Source of the DNA: DASXRC01 sp036506495
GTDB lineage: Bacteria > Actinomycetota > Actinomycetes > Mycobacteriales > Micromonosporaceae
Assembly (NCBI GenBank): GCA_036506495.1
Contig: DASXRQ010000125.1
Location: 1 to 64,000, forward strand
Direction of reading: 5' to 3'
DNA: 64,000 nt
A program made the position numbers and the translations under genes. Shown here piece after piece: positions 9,961 through 17,575 of this stretch (its first letter is position 1; each line of letters opens with the position of its first letter). The notes beneath the pieces were generated by a model. The model did no database searches. It worked only from the letters and a program-made list of their open reading frames with translations, and was not told the DNA's origin.

Positions 9961-11364
9961 GTGAGCCGCGTAGTGATCATCGGTGGAGGTCCCGCCGGGT
10001 ACGAGGCCGCCCTCGTCGCAGCCCAGCTCGACGCCGACGTGACGGTCGTCGAGGCCGAGGGAGCCGGCGGTGCCTGCGTACTGTCGGACTGCGTACCGTC
10101 CAAGACCTTCATCGCCAGCTCGGACGTTGTCACGGGATACCGGGACACCGAGGAGTTCGGTATCCACTCGGACGGTCTCGACGCGATCACGGTGGACGCG
10201 CGGGCGGTGCACGAGAGGGTCCGGCGGCTCGCCCGGGCCCAGTCCGCGGACATCCACGCCAAGCTGATCAAGGCCGGAGTGTCGTTCGTGCCCGGCTGGG
10301 CCCGGCTGGGTGCGAACACGCTCGGTCATACCCACCAGGTGGTTGTCACGCCGCTCGACGGTGACCCTGAGTACTCGATCGACGCGACGTCTGTTCTCGT
10401 GGCCACCGGTGCGACCCCGCGCATCCTGCCGGACGCGGAACCGGACGGCGAGCGCGTACTCACGTGGCGGCAGGTCTACGACCTCGACGAACTGCCCGAG
10501 CATCTGATCGTCGTCGGCTCCGGGGTGACCGGCGCCGAGTTCGCGAGCGGGTACCTCGCGATGGGCCGGGCCGTGACGCTCGTGTCCAGCCGGGACCGGG
10601 TGATGCCCCACGAGGACGCCGACGCCGCCATGGCGCTCGAACGGGTCTTCCGGGCGCGGGGCATGAAGATTCTGAGCAACTCCCGCGCGAGCGCGGTGCG
10701 CAACGCTGGCGAGGGCGTGGTCGTCGAGCTGACCGACGGCCGCGTCGTCGAAGGGAGCCATGCGCTGATGGCCGTCGGGTCGGTGCCGAACACGGCGGGC
10801 CTCGGCCTGCAGGAGTACGGCGTGACGGTGGGCCCTGGCGGCTACCTGACCGTCGACCGGGTGTCGCGGACCAACGTTCCGGGGGTGTACGCCGCCGGCG
10901 ACTGCACGGGCGTCCTGGCACTGGCAAGCGTCGCCGCGATGCAGGGCCGGATCGCCATGTGGCACGCCCTCGGGGAGGCCGTCGCGCCGCTGCGGCTGCG
11001 TACGGTCGCCGCGAACGTGTTCACCGACCCGGAGTTGGCCAGCGTCGGGGTGAGCCAGGACGATGTGGACACCGGCAAGGTCCCCGCACGGCAGGTGATG
11101 CTCACGCTGGCCGGGAACGCTCGTGCCAAGATGGCCGGCGTGCACGACGGCTTCGTGAAGCTGTTCTGCCGACCGGCGAGCGGTCAGGTCGTCGGTGGGG
11201 TGGTGGTCGCGCCAAAGGCGAGTGAGCTGATCCTGCCGATCACGGTCGCGGTGGAGAACAACCTCACCGTGGATCAGCTGGCCCACACGATCACCATCTA
11301 CCCGTCGCTGTCCGGTTCCGTTGCCGAGGCGGCTCGCCAGCTGATGCTGCACGAGCCGGACTGA
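9961..11364 (+). CDS. lpdA: NAD(P)H-quinone dehydrogenase, LpdA type
   Basis: Flavoprotein disulphide-reductase family member of 467 residues. It carries an FAD motif GGGPAGYEAA, a central NAD(P) motif GSGVTGAEFA, the AAGDCTG FAD loop and a C-terminal dimerisation domain. It closely resembles mycobacterial LpdA (Rv3303c), which reduces quinones rather than lipoamide. Here both cysteines of the CxxxxC site are present (GGACVLSDCVPSK). The C-terminal catalytic His of true lipoamide dehydrogenases is replaced (YPSLSGS). Dithiol chemistry is therefore doubtful and quinone reduction is the better guess. The GTG start has GGGGAG nine bases upstream. Confidence 0.9.
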   Translation: MSRVVIIGGGPAGYEAALVAAQLDADVTVVEAEGAGGACVLSDCVPSKTFIASSDVVTGYRDTEEFGIHSDGLDAITVDARAVHERVRRLARAQSADIHAKLIKAGVSFVPGWARLGANTLGHTHQVVVTPLDGDPEYSIDATSVLVATGATPRILPDAEPDGERVLTWRQVYDLDELPEHLIVVGSGVTGAEFASGYLAMGRAVTLVSSRDRVMPHEDADAAMALERVFRARGMKILSNSRASAVRNAGEGVVVELTDGRVVEGSHALMAVGSVPNTAGLGLQEYGVTVGPGGYLTVDRVSRTNVPGVYAAGDCTGVLALASVAAMQGRIAMWHALGEAVAPLRLRTVAANVFTDPELASVGVSQDDVDTGKVPARQVMLTLAGNARAKMAGVHDGFVKLFCRPASGQVVGGVVVAPKASELILPITVAVENNLTVDQLAHTITIYPSLSGSVAEAARQLMLHEPD

Positions 11365-11386
11365 CCGCGCACCCGCGCCCTCGATG

Positions 11387-11423
11387 GCCCAACTCTGACG
11401 GAGTTGGGCGGAGGGAGCCGCCG
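11387..11423. repeat. Intergenic palindromic repeat, family A (copy 2)
   Basis: GCCCAACTC (11387-11395) and GAGTTGGGC (11401-11409) form a perfect 9-bp stem with a five-base loop. A second hairpin GGCGG...CCGCC follows directly. It has the same two-part layout as 1687-1722 and sits 3' of the LpdA-type gene. Confidence 0.75.
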
Positions 11424-11428
11424 CGATG

Positions 11429-11451
11429 GCCCGACTCTTACTGAGTTGGGT
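11429..11451. repeat. Intergenic palindromic repeat, family A (copy 3)
   Basis: GCCCGACTC (11429-11437) pairs with GAGTTGGGT (11443-11451) around a five-base loop. It lies five bases after copy 2 and just upstream of the thrS promoter. Confidence 0.7.
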
Positions 11452-11468
11452 CGGGATCGGCGGCGCGC

Positions 11469-11474
11469 TACCCT
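11469..11474 (+). promoter_or_regulatory. -10 hexamer of the thrS leader transcript
   Basis: TACCCT lies seven bases before the first leader ATG (11482). That spacing would start the RNA at or next to the leader start codon, so the leader peptide would be made from a leaderless message. Confidence 0.55.
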
Positions 11475-11481
11475 CGACGAC

Positions 11482-11541
11482 ATGATGCGCGCAGCCGTCA
11501 CGACGACGCCGGGTGACCCCGGCGTTCTCGCGATGCGCTGA
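11482..11541 (+). CDS. Threonine leader peptide
   Basis: A 19-codon ORF (MMRAAVTTTPGDPGVLAMR) with three consecutive ACG threonine codons at 11500-11508. It ends 17 bases before a strong terminator hairpin and about 100 bases before a threonyl-tRNA synthetase gene. Consecutive cognate codons, hairpin and synthetase together match classical ribosome-mediated attenuation. An in-frame second ATG at 11485 is an equally good start. Short size and absence of homology leave room for doubt. Confidence 0.65.
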   Translation: MMRAAVTTTPGDPGVLAMR

Positions 11542-11558
11542 CGAACACCTCAGACATC

Positions 11559-11590
11559 CGAAGCCCCGGGGCGGTCGCCTCGGGGCTTCG
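11559..11590 (+). terminator. Attenuator terminator before thrS
   Basis: CGAAGCCCCG (11559-11568) and CGGGGCTTCG (11581-11590) form a perfect 10-bp stem. The only T-rich feature after it is TCGTGCT. A competing pairing is possible between 11512-11522 (in the leader ORF) and 11566-11579, which uses part of the terminator left arm. How ribosome position selects between the two is not clear from inspection. Confidence 0.65.
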
Positions 11591-11638
11591 TCGTGCTCGG
11601 GGTGCTCCGCCCCCGGCGTACCCCGAATGGAGAGCACG

Positions 11639-12871
11639 ATGATCGACCACCGCAAGTTGGGGCGCGAGCTGGAGCTGTTCGCGTCCGATCCGCTCGCCGG
11701 CGCGGGCCTGCCCATGTGGCTGCCCGCCGGTGCCGCGTCGCGGCACGCCGTCGAGGAATTCCTGTACGAGGAGGAACGGCGCGCCGGGTACCAGCACGTC
11801 TACTCGCCGCCGCTGGGCAAGCGGGAGCTGTACGAGCTGTCGGGGCACCTGCCGCACTTCGTGGACGACATGTTCCCGCCGATGAAGGTGTCCGCTGACG
11901 ATGAGTTCGTGCTGCGGCCCGCCCTGTGTCCGCACCACGCGCTGGTGTTCCGGTCGCGCGGGCGGTCGTTTCGCGAGCTTCCCCTGCGGATCGCGGAGCT
12001 GGGCGGCATGTACCGCGCCGAACGTTCGGGCGTGCTCGGTGGGCTGAGCCGGGTGCGTGCGATCTGGCTCAACGACGGGCACAACTTCTGCGCCCTCGAG
12101 GACGTGCCCGCCGAGGTGCGCTCGGTCCTGGAGTCCATCGGCCGGGTACACGAGGCGCTCGGCGTGCGGTCGGCCGGCTTTCGGCTGTCGCTGCGGGGCG
12201 AGGACGGCAAGTACGTCGCCGACCCGGGCATGTGGGACCGCGCCGAGGCGCTTCTGCGCGAGGCCCTGAGCGGGATGTCCTATGTGGAGGCGTCGGGCGA
12301 GGCGGCCTTCTACGGCCCAAAGATCGACGTACAGATCGTCGATCCGATGGGCCGTGAGTCCACCCTGTCCACCGTCCAACTGGATTTCCACCAGCCGTCA
12401 CGGTTCGGACTGTCCTACGTGGACTCTGGTGGTGCTCGGCAACGGCCGGTCATGGTGCACCGGAGCCTGGCCGGCAGCATGGAGCGCCTCTTCGCGTACC
12501 TCATCGAGGAGCACGCCGGGGCGTTCCCGGCCTGGTACGCCCCGGTGCAGCTCGTGGCGCTGCCGGTCGGGCCGTCGGAGGCGGACCGGGCGCACGCGCT
12601 GGCCCGAGCGGCCGTCGCGGCCGGGCTCCGCGCGGAGGTCGCCGTCGAAGGCTCGTTGGGAGCGCGGGTACGCGACGCGGCCCGCAGGCGCGTGCCCTAC
12701 GTCGCCGTCGTCGGACCTCGCGAGGCGGCCGCCGGCGAGGTGGCGCTGCGCCTGCGGGACGGCCGTGAGCTGGACCCGATGCCAGTCCCGGCTGCCCTCG
12801 GGTTGATCAAGGACGTGGTCGCCTCGCGGTCGCACGACCTTGATCATCGCAACCTCGCACGGGTTGGGTGA
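11639..12871 (+). CDS. thrS: Short threonyl-tRNA synthetase (no TGS or editing domain)
   Basis: Class II synthetase of 410 residues. It starts directly in the catalytic domain and ends with the anticodon-binding domain, so the TGS and editing domains of the usual ~650-residue enzyme are missing. The three zinc ligands of bacterial ThrRS appear conserved: Cys in RPALCPHH, His in NDGHNFC, His in PVMVHRSL. ATG 11639 was chosen for GGAG six bases upstream. An editing-competent ThrRS probably exists elsewhere in the genome. The C-terminal residues (about HRNLARVG) are encoded by the left arm of a family B hairpin. Expression is probably attenuated by threonyl-tRNA supply. Confidence 0.88.
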   Translation: MIDHRKLGRELELFASDPLAGAGLPMWLPAGAASRHAVEEFLYEEERRAGYQHVYSPPLGKRELYELSGHLPHFVDDMFPPMKVSADDEFVLRPALCPHHALVFRSRGRSFRELPLRIAELGGMYRAERSGVLGGLSRVRAIWLNDGHNFCALEDVPAEVRSVLESIGRVHEALGVRSAGFRLSLRGEDGKYVADPGMWDRAEALLREALSGMSYVEASGEAAFYGPKIDVQIVDPMGRESTLSTVQLDFHQPSRFGLSYVDSGGARQRPVMVHRSLAGSMERLFAYLIEEHAGAFPAWYAPVQLVALPVGPSEADRAHALARAAVAAGLRAEVAVEGSLGARVRDAARRRVPYVAVVGPREAAAGEVALRLRDGRELDPMPVPAALGLIKDVVASRSHDLDHRNLARVG

Positions 12872-12910
12872 TCAACCTCGGTGGGACACCCCAATCTGTG
12901 CGAGGTTGCG
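12848..12910. repeat. Long intergenic hairpin, family B (copy 2)
   Basis: CGCAACCTCGCAC (12848-12860) is perfectly complementary to 12898-12910. Partial inner pairing links GGGTTGGGTG with CACCCCAATC. It spans the 3' end of thrS and the convergent gap before the ABC permease gene. The thrS stop codon lies inside it. Confidence 0.8.
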
Positions 12911-12929
12911 GCGAGGGTCAGTTCCGGAG

Positions 12930-13751
12930 TCAGTTCAGGGCTCGGCGGCGGAAGCCGCGCATGCCGGTCAGCGTGAACAGCGCGCCGTACCCGGCGAGCA
13001 CGACGAGCGAGATCCACGGGTGGAGGTGCGGGATGTGCGGCACGAGCGCCGCCCGCACCCCCTCTGAGCAGTACGTCAACGGGTTGAGCAGGCTGACGAC
13101 CTGGAACCAGCGCAGCTCGCCGAGCTGGGTGACCGGGTACTGGGTCGCGCCGGTGAACATGAGGGGCACGAAAATGACCGCGAACATGATGCTGATCTTC
13201 GCGGGCGGCACCACGGTGCCGACGGTGATGCCGATGCCGGCGCCCACCCACGCGCCGAGGATGAGCACCGCGATCAGCAGCGGCAGGCCGGCGGTACGCC
13301 ACGGTGCCTCGCCGAGCACCAGCGACCCGATCGGGAACATGACGATCGCGGCGAGCAGGCCGCGCATGCTCGCGATGACCAGCTTCTCGATGGTAACCAT
13401 GTTGGTGGGCAGCGGCGCTAGCAGCCGGTCCTCGATCTCCTTGGTCCAGCCGAACTCCATAACGAGCGGGAACGCGACGCTCTGCAGCGAGGTGAGGAAC
13501 GCGGCCAGGGCCACGATGCCGGGCAGCAGCAGTTGGCCGTAGGTGTCGCTCACGTAGTTCAGGTTGCCGAGCACCTTGGCGAAGATGAACAGCGTGAAGA
13601 TCGGGGTCAGCGCGACCTGGATCAGCAGGACCCAGAACTCCTTGCCGGTCACGAAGATGTCACGCCACAGGATGGCGAGGAACGCGCGTCCGGCGGTCGC
13701 TCGTAACGGCGCGCCGGCGACGGTCGGAGCGGTCATCGGCTCGGCAGTCAT
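12930..13751 (-). CDS. ABC-2 type transporter permease
   Basis: A 273-residue membrane subunit of an ABC-2 (DrrB-like) exporter with about six hydrophobic segments, for example GQLLLPGIVALAAFL and PLLIAVLILGAWVGAG. It partners the ATPase encoded just upstream, whose stop overlaps this ATG (ATGA). The Shine-Dalgarno-like AAGGGG lies nine bases upstream of the start. The substrate is unknown; the linked MarR gene suggests a drug or small hydrophobic molecule. Confidence 0.88.
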   Translation of the reverse strand: MTAEPMTAPTVAGAPLRATAGRAFLAILWRDIFVTGKEFWVLLIQVALTPIFTLFIFAKVLGNLNYVSDTYGQLLLPGIVALAAFLTSLQSVAFPLVMEFGWTKEIEDRLLAPLPTNMVTIEKLVIASMRGLLAAIVMFPIGSLVLGEAPWRTAGLPLLIAVLILGAWVGAGIGITVGTVVPPAKISIMFAVIFVPLMFTGATQYPVTQLGELRWFQVVSLLNPLTYCSEGVRAALVPHIPHLHPWISLVVLAGYGALFTLTGMRGFRRRALN

Positions 13752-14824
13752 CGCAATCCCCTTCCCGTCAGGTCGATGAACACGTCCTCCAGGCTCGGCT
13801 CGCCGATGTGCACGTCGGTGAGCGCCGCGGACCGGCCCTCCAGCGCGCTGACGACGCGGCCGAGCAGGACCGCCGGCTCGGTCGTCAGGTAGAGCCGCAC
13901 CTTCACGGTCGCGTCCGGCTGCGGTGCGGGACGCGCGCCGCCCGGCGTACCGGCGACTGGGCCGAAGCTGTCCGGCGGACCGCCACCGCCGGGCCGACCG
14001 TTGAACGACGGACCCGCGGGCGGTGCCTGCTCGCCCCGCTCGACGCCGTCGATGTCGGTGAGCGCGCCGATGAGCTTGTCCGGGTCGTCGCCGGGCGCCG
14101 GGGTGATCGTCAGGTCCAGCACCGACTGGCCGGTCAGGCCGCGGATGAGCCTGGCCGGTGTGTCGAGCGCAAGCAGCCGGCCGTGGTCCACGATGCCGAC
14201 CCGGTCGGCCAGGTCGGCGGCCTCGTCCATGTCGTGCGTGGTCAGCACGATCGTCACGCCGCGCGAGCGCAGGTCTCGGATCCGCTCCCACACGAACAGC
14301 CGCGCCTGCGGATCCAGCCCGGTCGTCGGCTCATCGAGGAACAGCACCTGCGGCTCGTGCATGAGCGAACGGGCGATCATCAGTCGTTGCGCCATTCCGC
14401 CGGAGTACCAGTCCACCTTGATGTCGGCCTGTTCGGCGAGCCCGAACTCGTCCAGCAGCTCCGCGGCGCGGGCGTTGCGCTCCGCCCGGGGGAGGCCGTG
14501 GTACGCGGCGTGGAACGTGAGGTTCTGCCGCGGTGTCAGCGACCGGTCGAGGTTGCTCGACTGGGGTACGACCGCGAGCCTCGCCCGGGCCTTCACCGGA
14601 TCGCGCAGCACGTCGAGCCCGTCGATGTACGCCTCGCCGCTGGTCGCCCTGACCCGCGTCGTGAGCACGCCGACGGTCGTGGTCTTGCCGGCGCCGTTCG
14701 GGCCGAGCAGCCCGAAGACCTCGCCGGGTGCGACCGCGAAGCTGAGCCCGTCGACCGCGTTCACGTCACGCTTGGGGTACCTCTTGACGAGGTCGCGCAC
14801 CTCGACTGCTGCCGTCACGAACAT
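13748..14824 (-). CDS. ABC-2 type transporter ATP-binding protein
   Basis: A 358-residue ATPase of the DrrA/CcmA class. Walker A GPNGAGKTT, signature YSGGMAQR, Walker B VLFLDEPTTG and the H-loop TTHDMDEA are intact. After the ATPase core there is a Gly/Pro-rich insert (about residues 270-310) and then a C-terminal regulatory domain. It forms an operon with the MarR-type gene upstream (59-base overlap) and the permease downstream (4-base overlap). Confidence 0.9.
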   Translation of the reverse strand: MFVTAAVEVRDLVKRYPKRDVNAVDGLSFAVAPGEVFGLLGPNGAGKTTTVGVLTTRVRATSGEAYIDGLDVLRDPVKARARLAVVPQSSNLDRSLTPRQNLTFHAAYHGLPRAERNARAAELLDEFGLAEQADIKVDWYSGGMAQRLMIARSLMHEPQVLFLDEPTTGLDPQARLFVWERIRDLRSRGVTIVLTTHDMDEAADLADRVGIVDHGRLLALDTPARLIRGLTGQSVLDLTITPAPGDDPDKLIGALTDIDGVERGEQAPPAGPSFNGRPGGGGPPDSFGPVAGTPGGARPAPQPDATVKVRLYLTTEPAVLLGRVVSALEGRSAALTDVHIGEPSLEDVFIDLTGRGLR

Positions 14825-15263
14825 CCACCCCCTCGGAGAAGTTCTCGATGAGTTCGAGCAGGAACTCGCGGATCACCTTGGCGTTCACCGGGTCGGCGTC
14901 GACCGACGTGAGCGGTCGGCGCCGCCGCATGAGCTCGGCCAGCTCGACGGTGTGTCGGACGCCCTTCTTGGTGAGCGCCAGCCCAACCCGGCGGCGATCG
15001 GTCACGCCCGCGACCCGCTCGACGTGTCCACTTCGGACGAGTGTGTCGACGACGCCGGTCAGCGTGGCCGGGCGGATGAAGCACCGGGCCGCGACGTCGG
15101 AGTGGTCCAGCTCTCCGTGGCTCAGCTCCAGCAGAACCCGCATGCCGGCCGGCGTGAGCCCGTACTTGTCGGTCAGCAGCTGGCTCCACCGCTGGCCGGC
15201 CAGGTGGCCCGCGAGATGGACCAGCCGGCCGAGCGGCGCGTCGCGCAGCTGAGCGATCTCCAC
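14766..15263 (-). CDS. MarR-family transcriptional regulator
   Basis: A 165-residue winged-helix regulator. The recognition region AARCFIRPATLTGVVDTLVRSGHVERV and the wing DRRRVGLALTKKG are typical. GTG 15263 was chosen because TAACGT lies eight bases upstream and falls inside a palindrome (15273-15288) that looks like an autoregulatory operator. GTG 15281 is the alternative start but would lie inside that palindrome. It probably represses its own operon with the ABC exporter until a ligand binds. The 3' end overlaps the ATPase gene by 59 bases. Confidence 0.85.
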   Translation of the reverse strand: MEIAQLRDAPLGRLVHLAGHLAGQRWSQLLTDKYGLTPAGMRVLLELSHGELDHSDVAARCFIRPATLTGVVDTLVRSGHVERVAGVTDRRRVGLALTKKGVRHTVELAELMRRRRPLTSVDADPVNAKVIREFLLELIENFSEGVDVRDGSSRGARPRQEVPQA

Positions 15264-15272
15264 GAGGCGGAA

Positions 15273-15288
15273 CGTTAGCACCCTAACG
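15273..15288. promoter_or_regulatory. Candidate MarR operator
   Basis: The inverted repeat CGTTAG-CACC-CTAACG covers the -10-like TAACGT (reverse strand, 15272-15277) of the MarR-ABC operon. Palindromes of about this size overlapping the promoter are usual for MarR autoregulation. Confidence 0.5.
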
Positions 15289-15301
15289 GTCAGGCGCCAA
15301 A

Positions 15302-15314
15302 TTGTCAGTGACAA
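15302..15314. promoter_or_regulatory. Candidate TetR operator
   Basis: The palindrome TTGTCA-G-TGACAA sits immediately upstream of the -10-like TATGGT (15317-15322) of the TetR gene. Position and symmetry suit TetR autoregulation. It lies 13 bases from the MarR-side palindrome, so the two divergent units share one short control region. Confidence 0.5.
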
Positions 15315-15329
15315 GATATGGTGACCCGC

Positions 15330-15878
15330 ATGGCGTACCACCATGGGGACCTGCGTCGGGCGCTGCTCGCCGCCGCCGTCTCGGCGATCGAGGAGTCGGG
15401 GCCGACCGCGCTGAGCCTGCGCGACCTGGCGCGCCGGGCCGGGGTGTCCCACGCCGCGCCGGCACACCATTTCGGGGACAAGGCCGGGCTACTCACGGCG
15501 CTCGCGGCGGACGGCTACCGGTTGCTCGATGAGGCGCTGCGCGCCGGTGACAACCTGCTGGACCGCGGCGTGGCGTACGTGCGCTTTGCCGTCGACCATC
15601 GCGCCCACTTCGAGGTGATGTTTCGGCCGGAGCTCTATCGGCCGGACGACCCCGAGGTGGTCGCCGCGGGGCGCCGGGCCGCGCAAGCCCTGCGCTCTGG
15701 CGTGGCGGCGCTGCCCACGCCGCCGACCGGCCGGCGCGCCGAGCTGTCCGCGCTCGCCGCGTGGTCGATCGTGCACGGGTTCGCGACGCTCTGGCTGGGG
15801 GGTGCGCTGCCGTCGACGTTGGGGGAGGACCCAGGCGTCGCGGCGCGGGACGTGATCCGACTGCTATTCGAGCCGTGA
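15330..15878 (+). CDS. TetR-family transcriptional regulator
   Basis: A 182-residue regulator with an N-terminal TetR helix-turn-helix (ALSLRDLARRAGVSHAAPAHHFGDKAGLL) and a C-terminal ligand domain ending in the WSIVHGFATLWLGG helix typical of the WHG/TetR_C_33 group. ATG 15330 was preferred over 15318 because TATGGT lies seven bases before it. It is divergent from the MarR-ABC operon; its target beyond itself is unknown. Confidence 0.85.
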   Translation: MAYHHGDLRRALLAAAVSAIEESGPTALSLRDLARRAGVSHAAPAHHFGDKAGLLTALAADGYRLLDEALRAGDNLLDRGVAYVRFAVDHRAHFEVMFRPELYRPDDPEVVAAGRRAAQALRSGVAALPTPPTGRRAELSALAAWSIVHGFATLWLGGALPSTLGEDPGVAARDVIRLLFEP

Positions 15879-15888
15879 TCCTCACAAG

Positions 15889-15945
15889 TACACGGGAGTT
15901 GCGGCCTCGACCGCGCCGGAGGGCGCAAGGTCCATGTAGTTGCGG
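15889..15945. repeat. Long intergenic hairpin, family D (copy 1)
   Basis: Imperfect hairpin with the shared core CACGGGAGTTGCG...GAGGGCGCAA...GTAGTTGCG. It differs at several positions from the perfect copy at 54444-54507. It lies between the convergent TetR and guaB1 genes. Confidence 0.7.
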
Positions 15946-15950
15946 GCAGC

Positions 15951-15983
15951 GACCGGCGGCGACCGGCGGCGACCGGCGGCGAC
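15951..15983. repeat. Tandem 10-bp direct repeat
   Basis: GACCGGCGGC occurs three times in perfect tandem, followed by a partial fourth copy. It lies next to the family D hairpin in the same convergent gap. No coding or regulatory role is evident. Confidence 0.8.
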
Positions 15984-16030
15984 TGCGCGACCGGCTGCGC
16001 GGGCGGCGGCGGCTGCGGCCCAGCCGCTCG

Positions 16031-17470
16031 TCACCAGCCCGTCGGCATGGGCATGCCTTCGGTATAACCGAACGCGCTCTGCGCGCCGACGACCGCCCGC
16101 GCGTGAAACTCCTCGAGGCCGCTCGCGCCGGCGTACGTACACGCGCTGCGTACGCCGGCCACGATCGCGTCGAGCAGGTCCTCCACCCCGGGGCTGGCCG
16201 GATCGAGGTACATCCGGGCCGTCGAGATGCCCTCCTCGAAGACCGCCTTGCGGGCCCGGTCGAACGGGCTGTCATCGGCGGTGCGGGCGCTGACCGCGCG
16301 AGCCGAGGCCATGCCGAAGCTCTCCTTGTACCGGCGGCCCTCGGCATCCGTGTAGAGATCGCCGGGAGACTCGAACGTGCCGGCGAACCAGGAACCGATC
16401 ATCACGTTGGACGCGCCGGCGGCGAGCGCGAGGGCGACGTCGCGCGGGTGCCGTACGCCGCCGTCGGCCCACACGTGCCGACCGAGCTCGCGGGCCGCGG
16501 CCGCACAGTCGAGCACGGCGGAGAACTGCGGCCGGCCGACGCCCGTCATCATCCGCGTGGTGCACATGGCACCGGGGCCTACGCCCACCTTCACGACGTC
16601 CGCGCCGGCGTCGACGAGGTCGCGTACGCCCTCGGCCGTCACCACGTTGCCGGCGACGACCGGCACTCGCGCGCCCAGGTCGCGGACCGCGCGCAGCGCG
16701 GTGATCATGCGCTCCTGGTGTCCGTGCGCGGTGTCCACGACGAGCACATCGGTGCCCGCGTCGAGCAGCGCGGCCGCCTTGCCGGCCACATCGCCGTTGA
16801 TGCCGATGGCCGCGGCGACACGCAGCCGGCCCTTGTCGTCGAGCGCGGGCCGGTACAGCGTCGCCCGCAGCGCACCCTGTCGGGTGAGGATGCCGACCAG
16901 GCGGCCATCGATGTCGACGACCGGGGCGAGCCGGTGTCGCCCCTCGCTGAGCCGGTGGTACGCCTCGGCCGGGTCGGCCTCCGCCGGCACGGTTAGCAGC
17001 TCGGTCGACATCACGTGACCCAGCTGAGCGAACCGGTCGACGCCGACGGTGTCCACCTCGGTCACGATGCCGACCGGACGCGCCTCCTCGTCGATGACCA
17101 CCACGGCGCCGTGTGCGCGCTTGGGCAGCAGATGGATCGCGTCGCCCACGGTGTCGGTCGGGCCGAGCGTGATCGGGGTGTCGTGCACCAGATGCCGCTC
17201 CTTGACCCAGCCGATGACGTCGGCCACGACCTCGAGCGGGATGTCCTGCGGGATCACCGCGATCGCGCCACGGCGCGCCACCGTCTCGGCCATCCGTCGC
17301 CCCGAGACAGCGGTCATGTTCGACACCACGATCGGGATCGTCGTGCCGCTGCCGTCGACCGTGGACAGGTTGACGTCCAGCCGGGACCCCACCTCCGATC
17401 GGACCGGAGCCATGAAGACGTCGCTGTAGGTCAGGTCGTGCGCGGGAGCCGCGCCGGAGATGAACCGCAC
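16031..17470 (-). CDS. guaB1: GuaB1 family GMP reductase (IMPDH-related, with CBS pair)
   Basis: A 479-residue IMPDH/GMPR-family enzyme. The (beta/alpha)8 barrel is interrupted by two CBS domains (about residues 95-205). The active-site loop with its Cys (GPGAMCTTRMMTG) and the phosphate-binding GGVRHPRDVALALAAGA are present. Mycobacterial GuaB1 of this type has been shown to be a GMP reductase (GMP to IMP, purine salvage) regulated through its CBS domains. The GTG start lies six bases after CATGAT. True GuaB2 is not in the window. Confidence 0.88.
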   Translation of the reverse strand: MRFISGAAPAHDLTYSDVFMAPVRSEVGSRLDVNLSTVDGSGTTIPIVVSNMTAVSGRRMAETVARRGAIAVIPQDIPLEVVADVIGWVKERHLVHDTPITLGPTDTVGDAIHLLPKRAHGAVVVIDEEARPVGIVTEVDTVGVDRFAQLGHVMSTELLTVPAEADPAEAYHRLSEGRHRLAPVVDIDGRLVGILTRQGALRATLYRPALDDKGRLRVAAAIGINGDVAGKAAALLDAGTDVLVVDTAHGHQERMITALRAVRDLGARVPVVAGNVVTAEGVRDLVDAGADVVKVGVGPGAMCTTRMMTGVGRPQFSAVLDCAAAARELGRHVWADGGVRHPRDVALALAAGASNVMIGSWFAGTFESPGDLYTDAEGRRYKESFGMASARAVSARTADDSPFDRARKAVFEEGISTARMYLDPASPGVEDLLDAIVAGVRSACTYAGASGLEEFHARAVVGAQSAFGYTEGMPMPTGW

Positions 17471-17497
17471 CCGGCCATCATGCCGCCGACCTCACCC

Positions 17498-17558
17498 GAC
17501 GATCATGGCGTTTCCGCCAGAAACGCTCGGCGTGTTTGGCGGAAACGCCATGATCGTC
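17498..17558. repeat. Long intergenic hairpin, family C (copy 1)
   Basis: The 22-base arm 17498-17519 (beginning GACGATCATGGCG) is the exact reverse complement of 17537-17558. Additional near-pairing in the loop extends the stem. It lies just 3' of accA3 and upstream of guaB1, both read on the minus strand. A diverged copy is at 51201-51262. Confidence 0.85.
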
Positions 17559-17575
17559 CGAAACGGGCAGGCGCA

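Noticed and set aside
11454..11638. T-box riboswitch in front of thrS
   Set aside because: There is no T-box core sequence or specifier-loop architecture; a leader ORF with Thr codons explains the terminator better.
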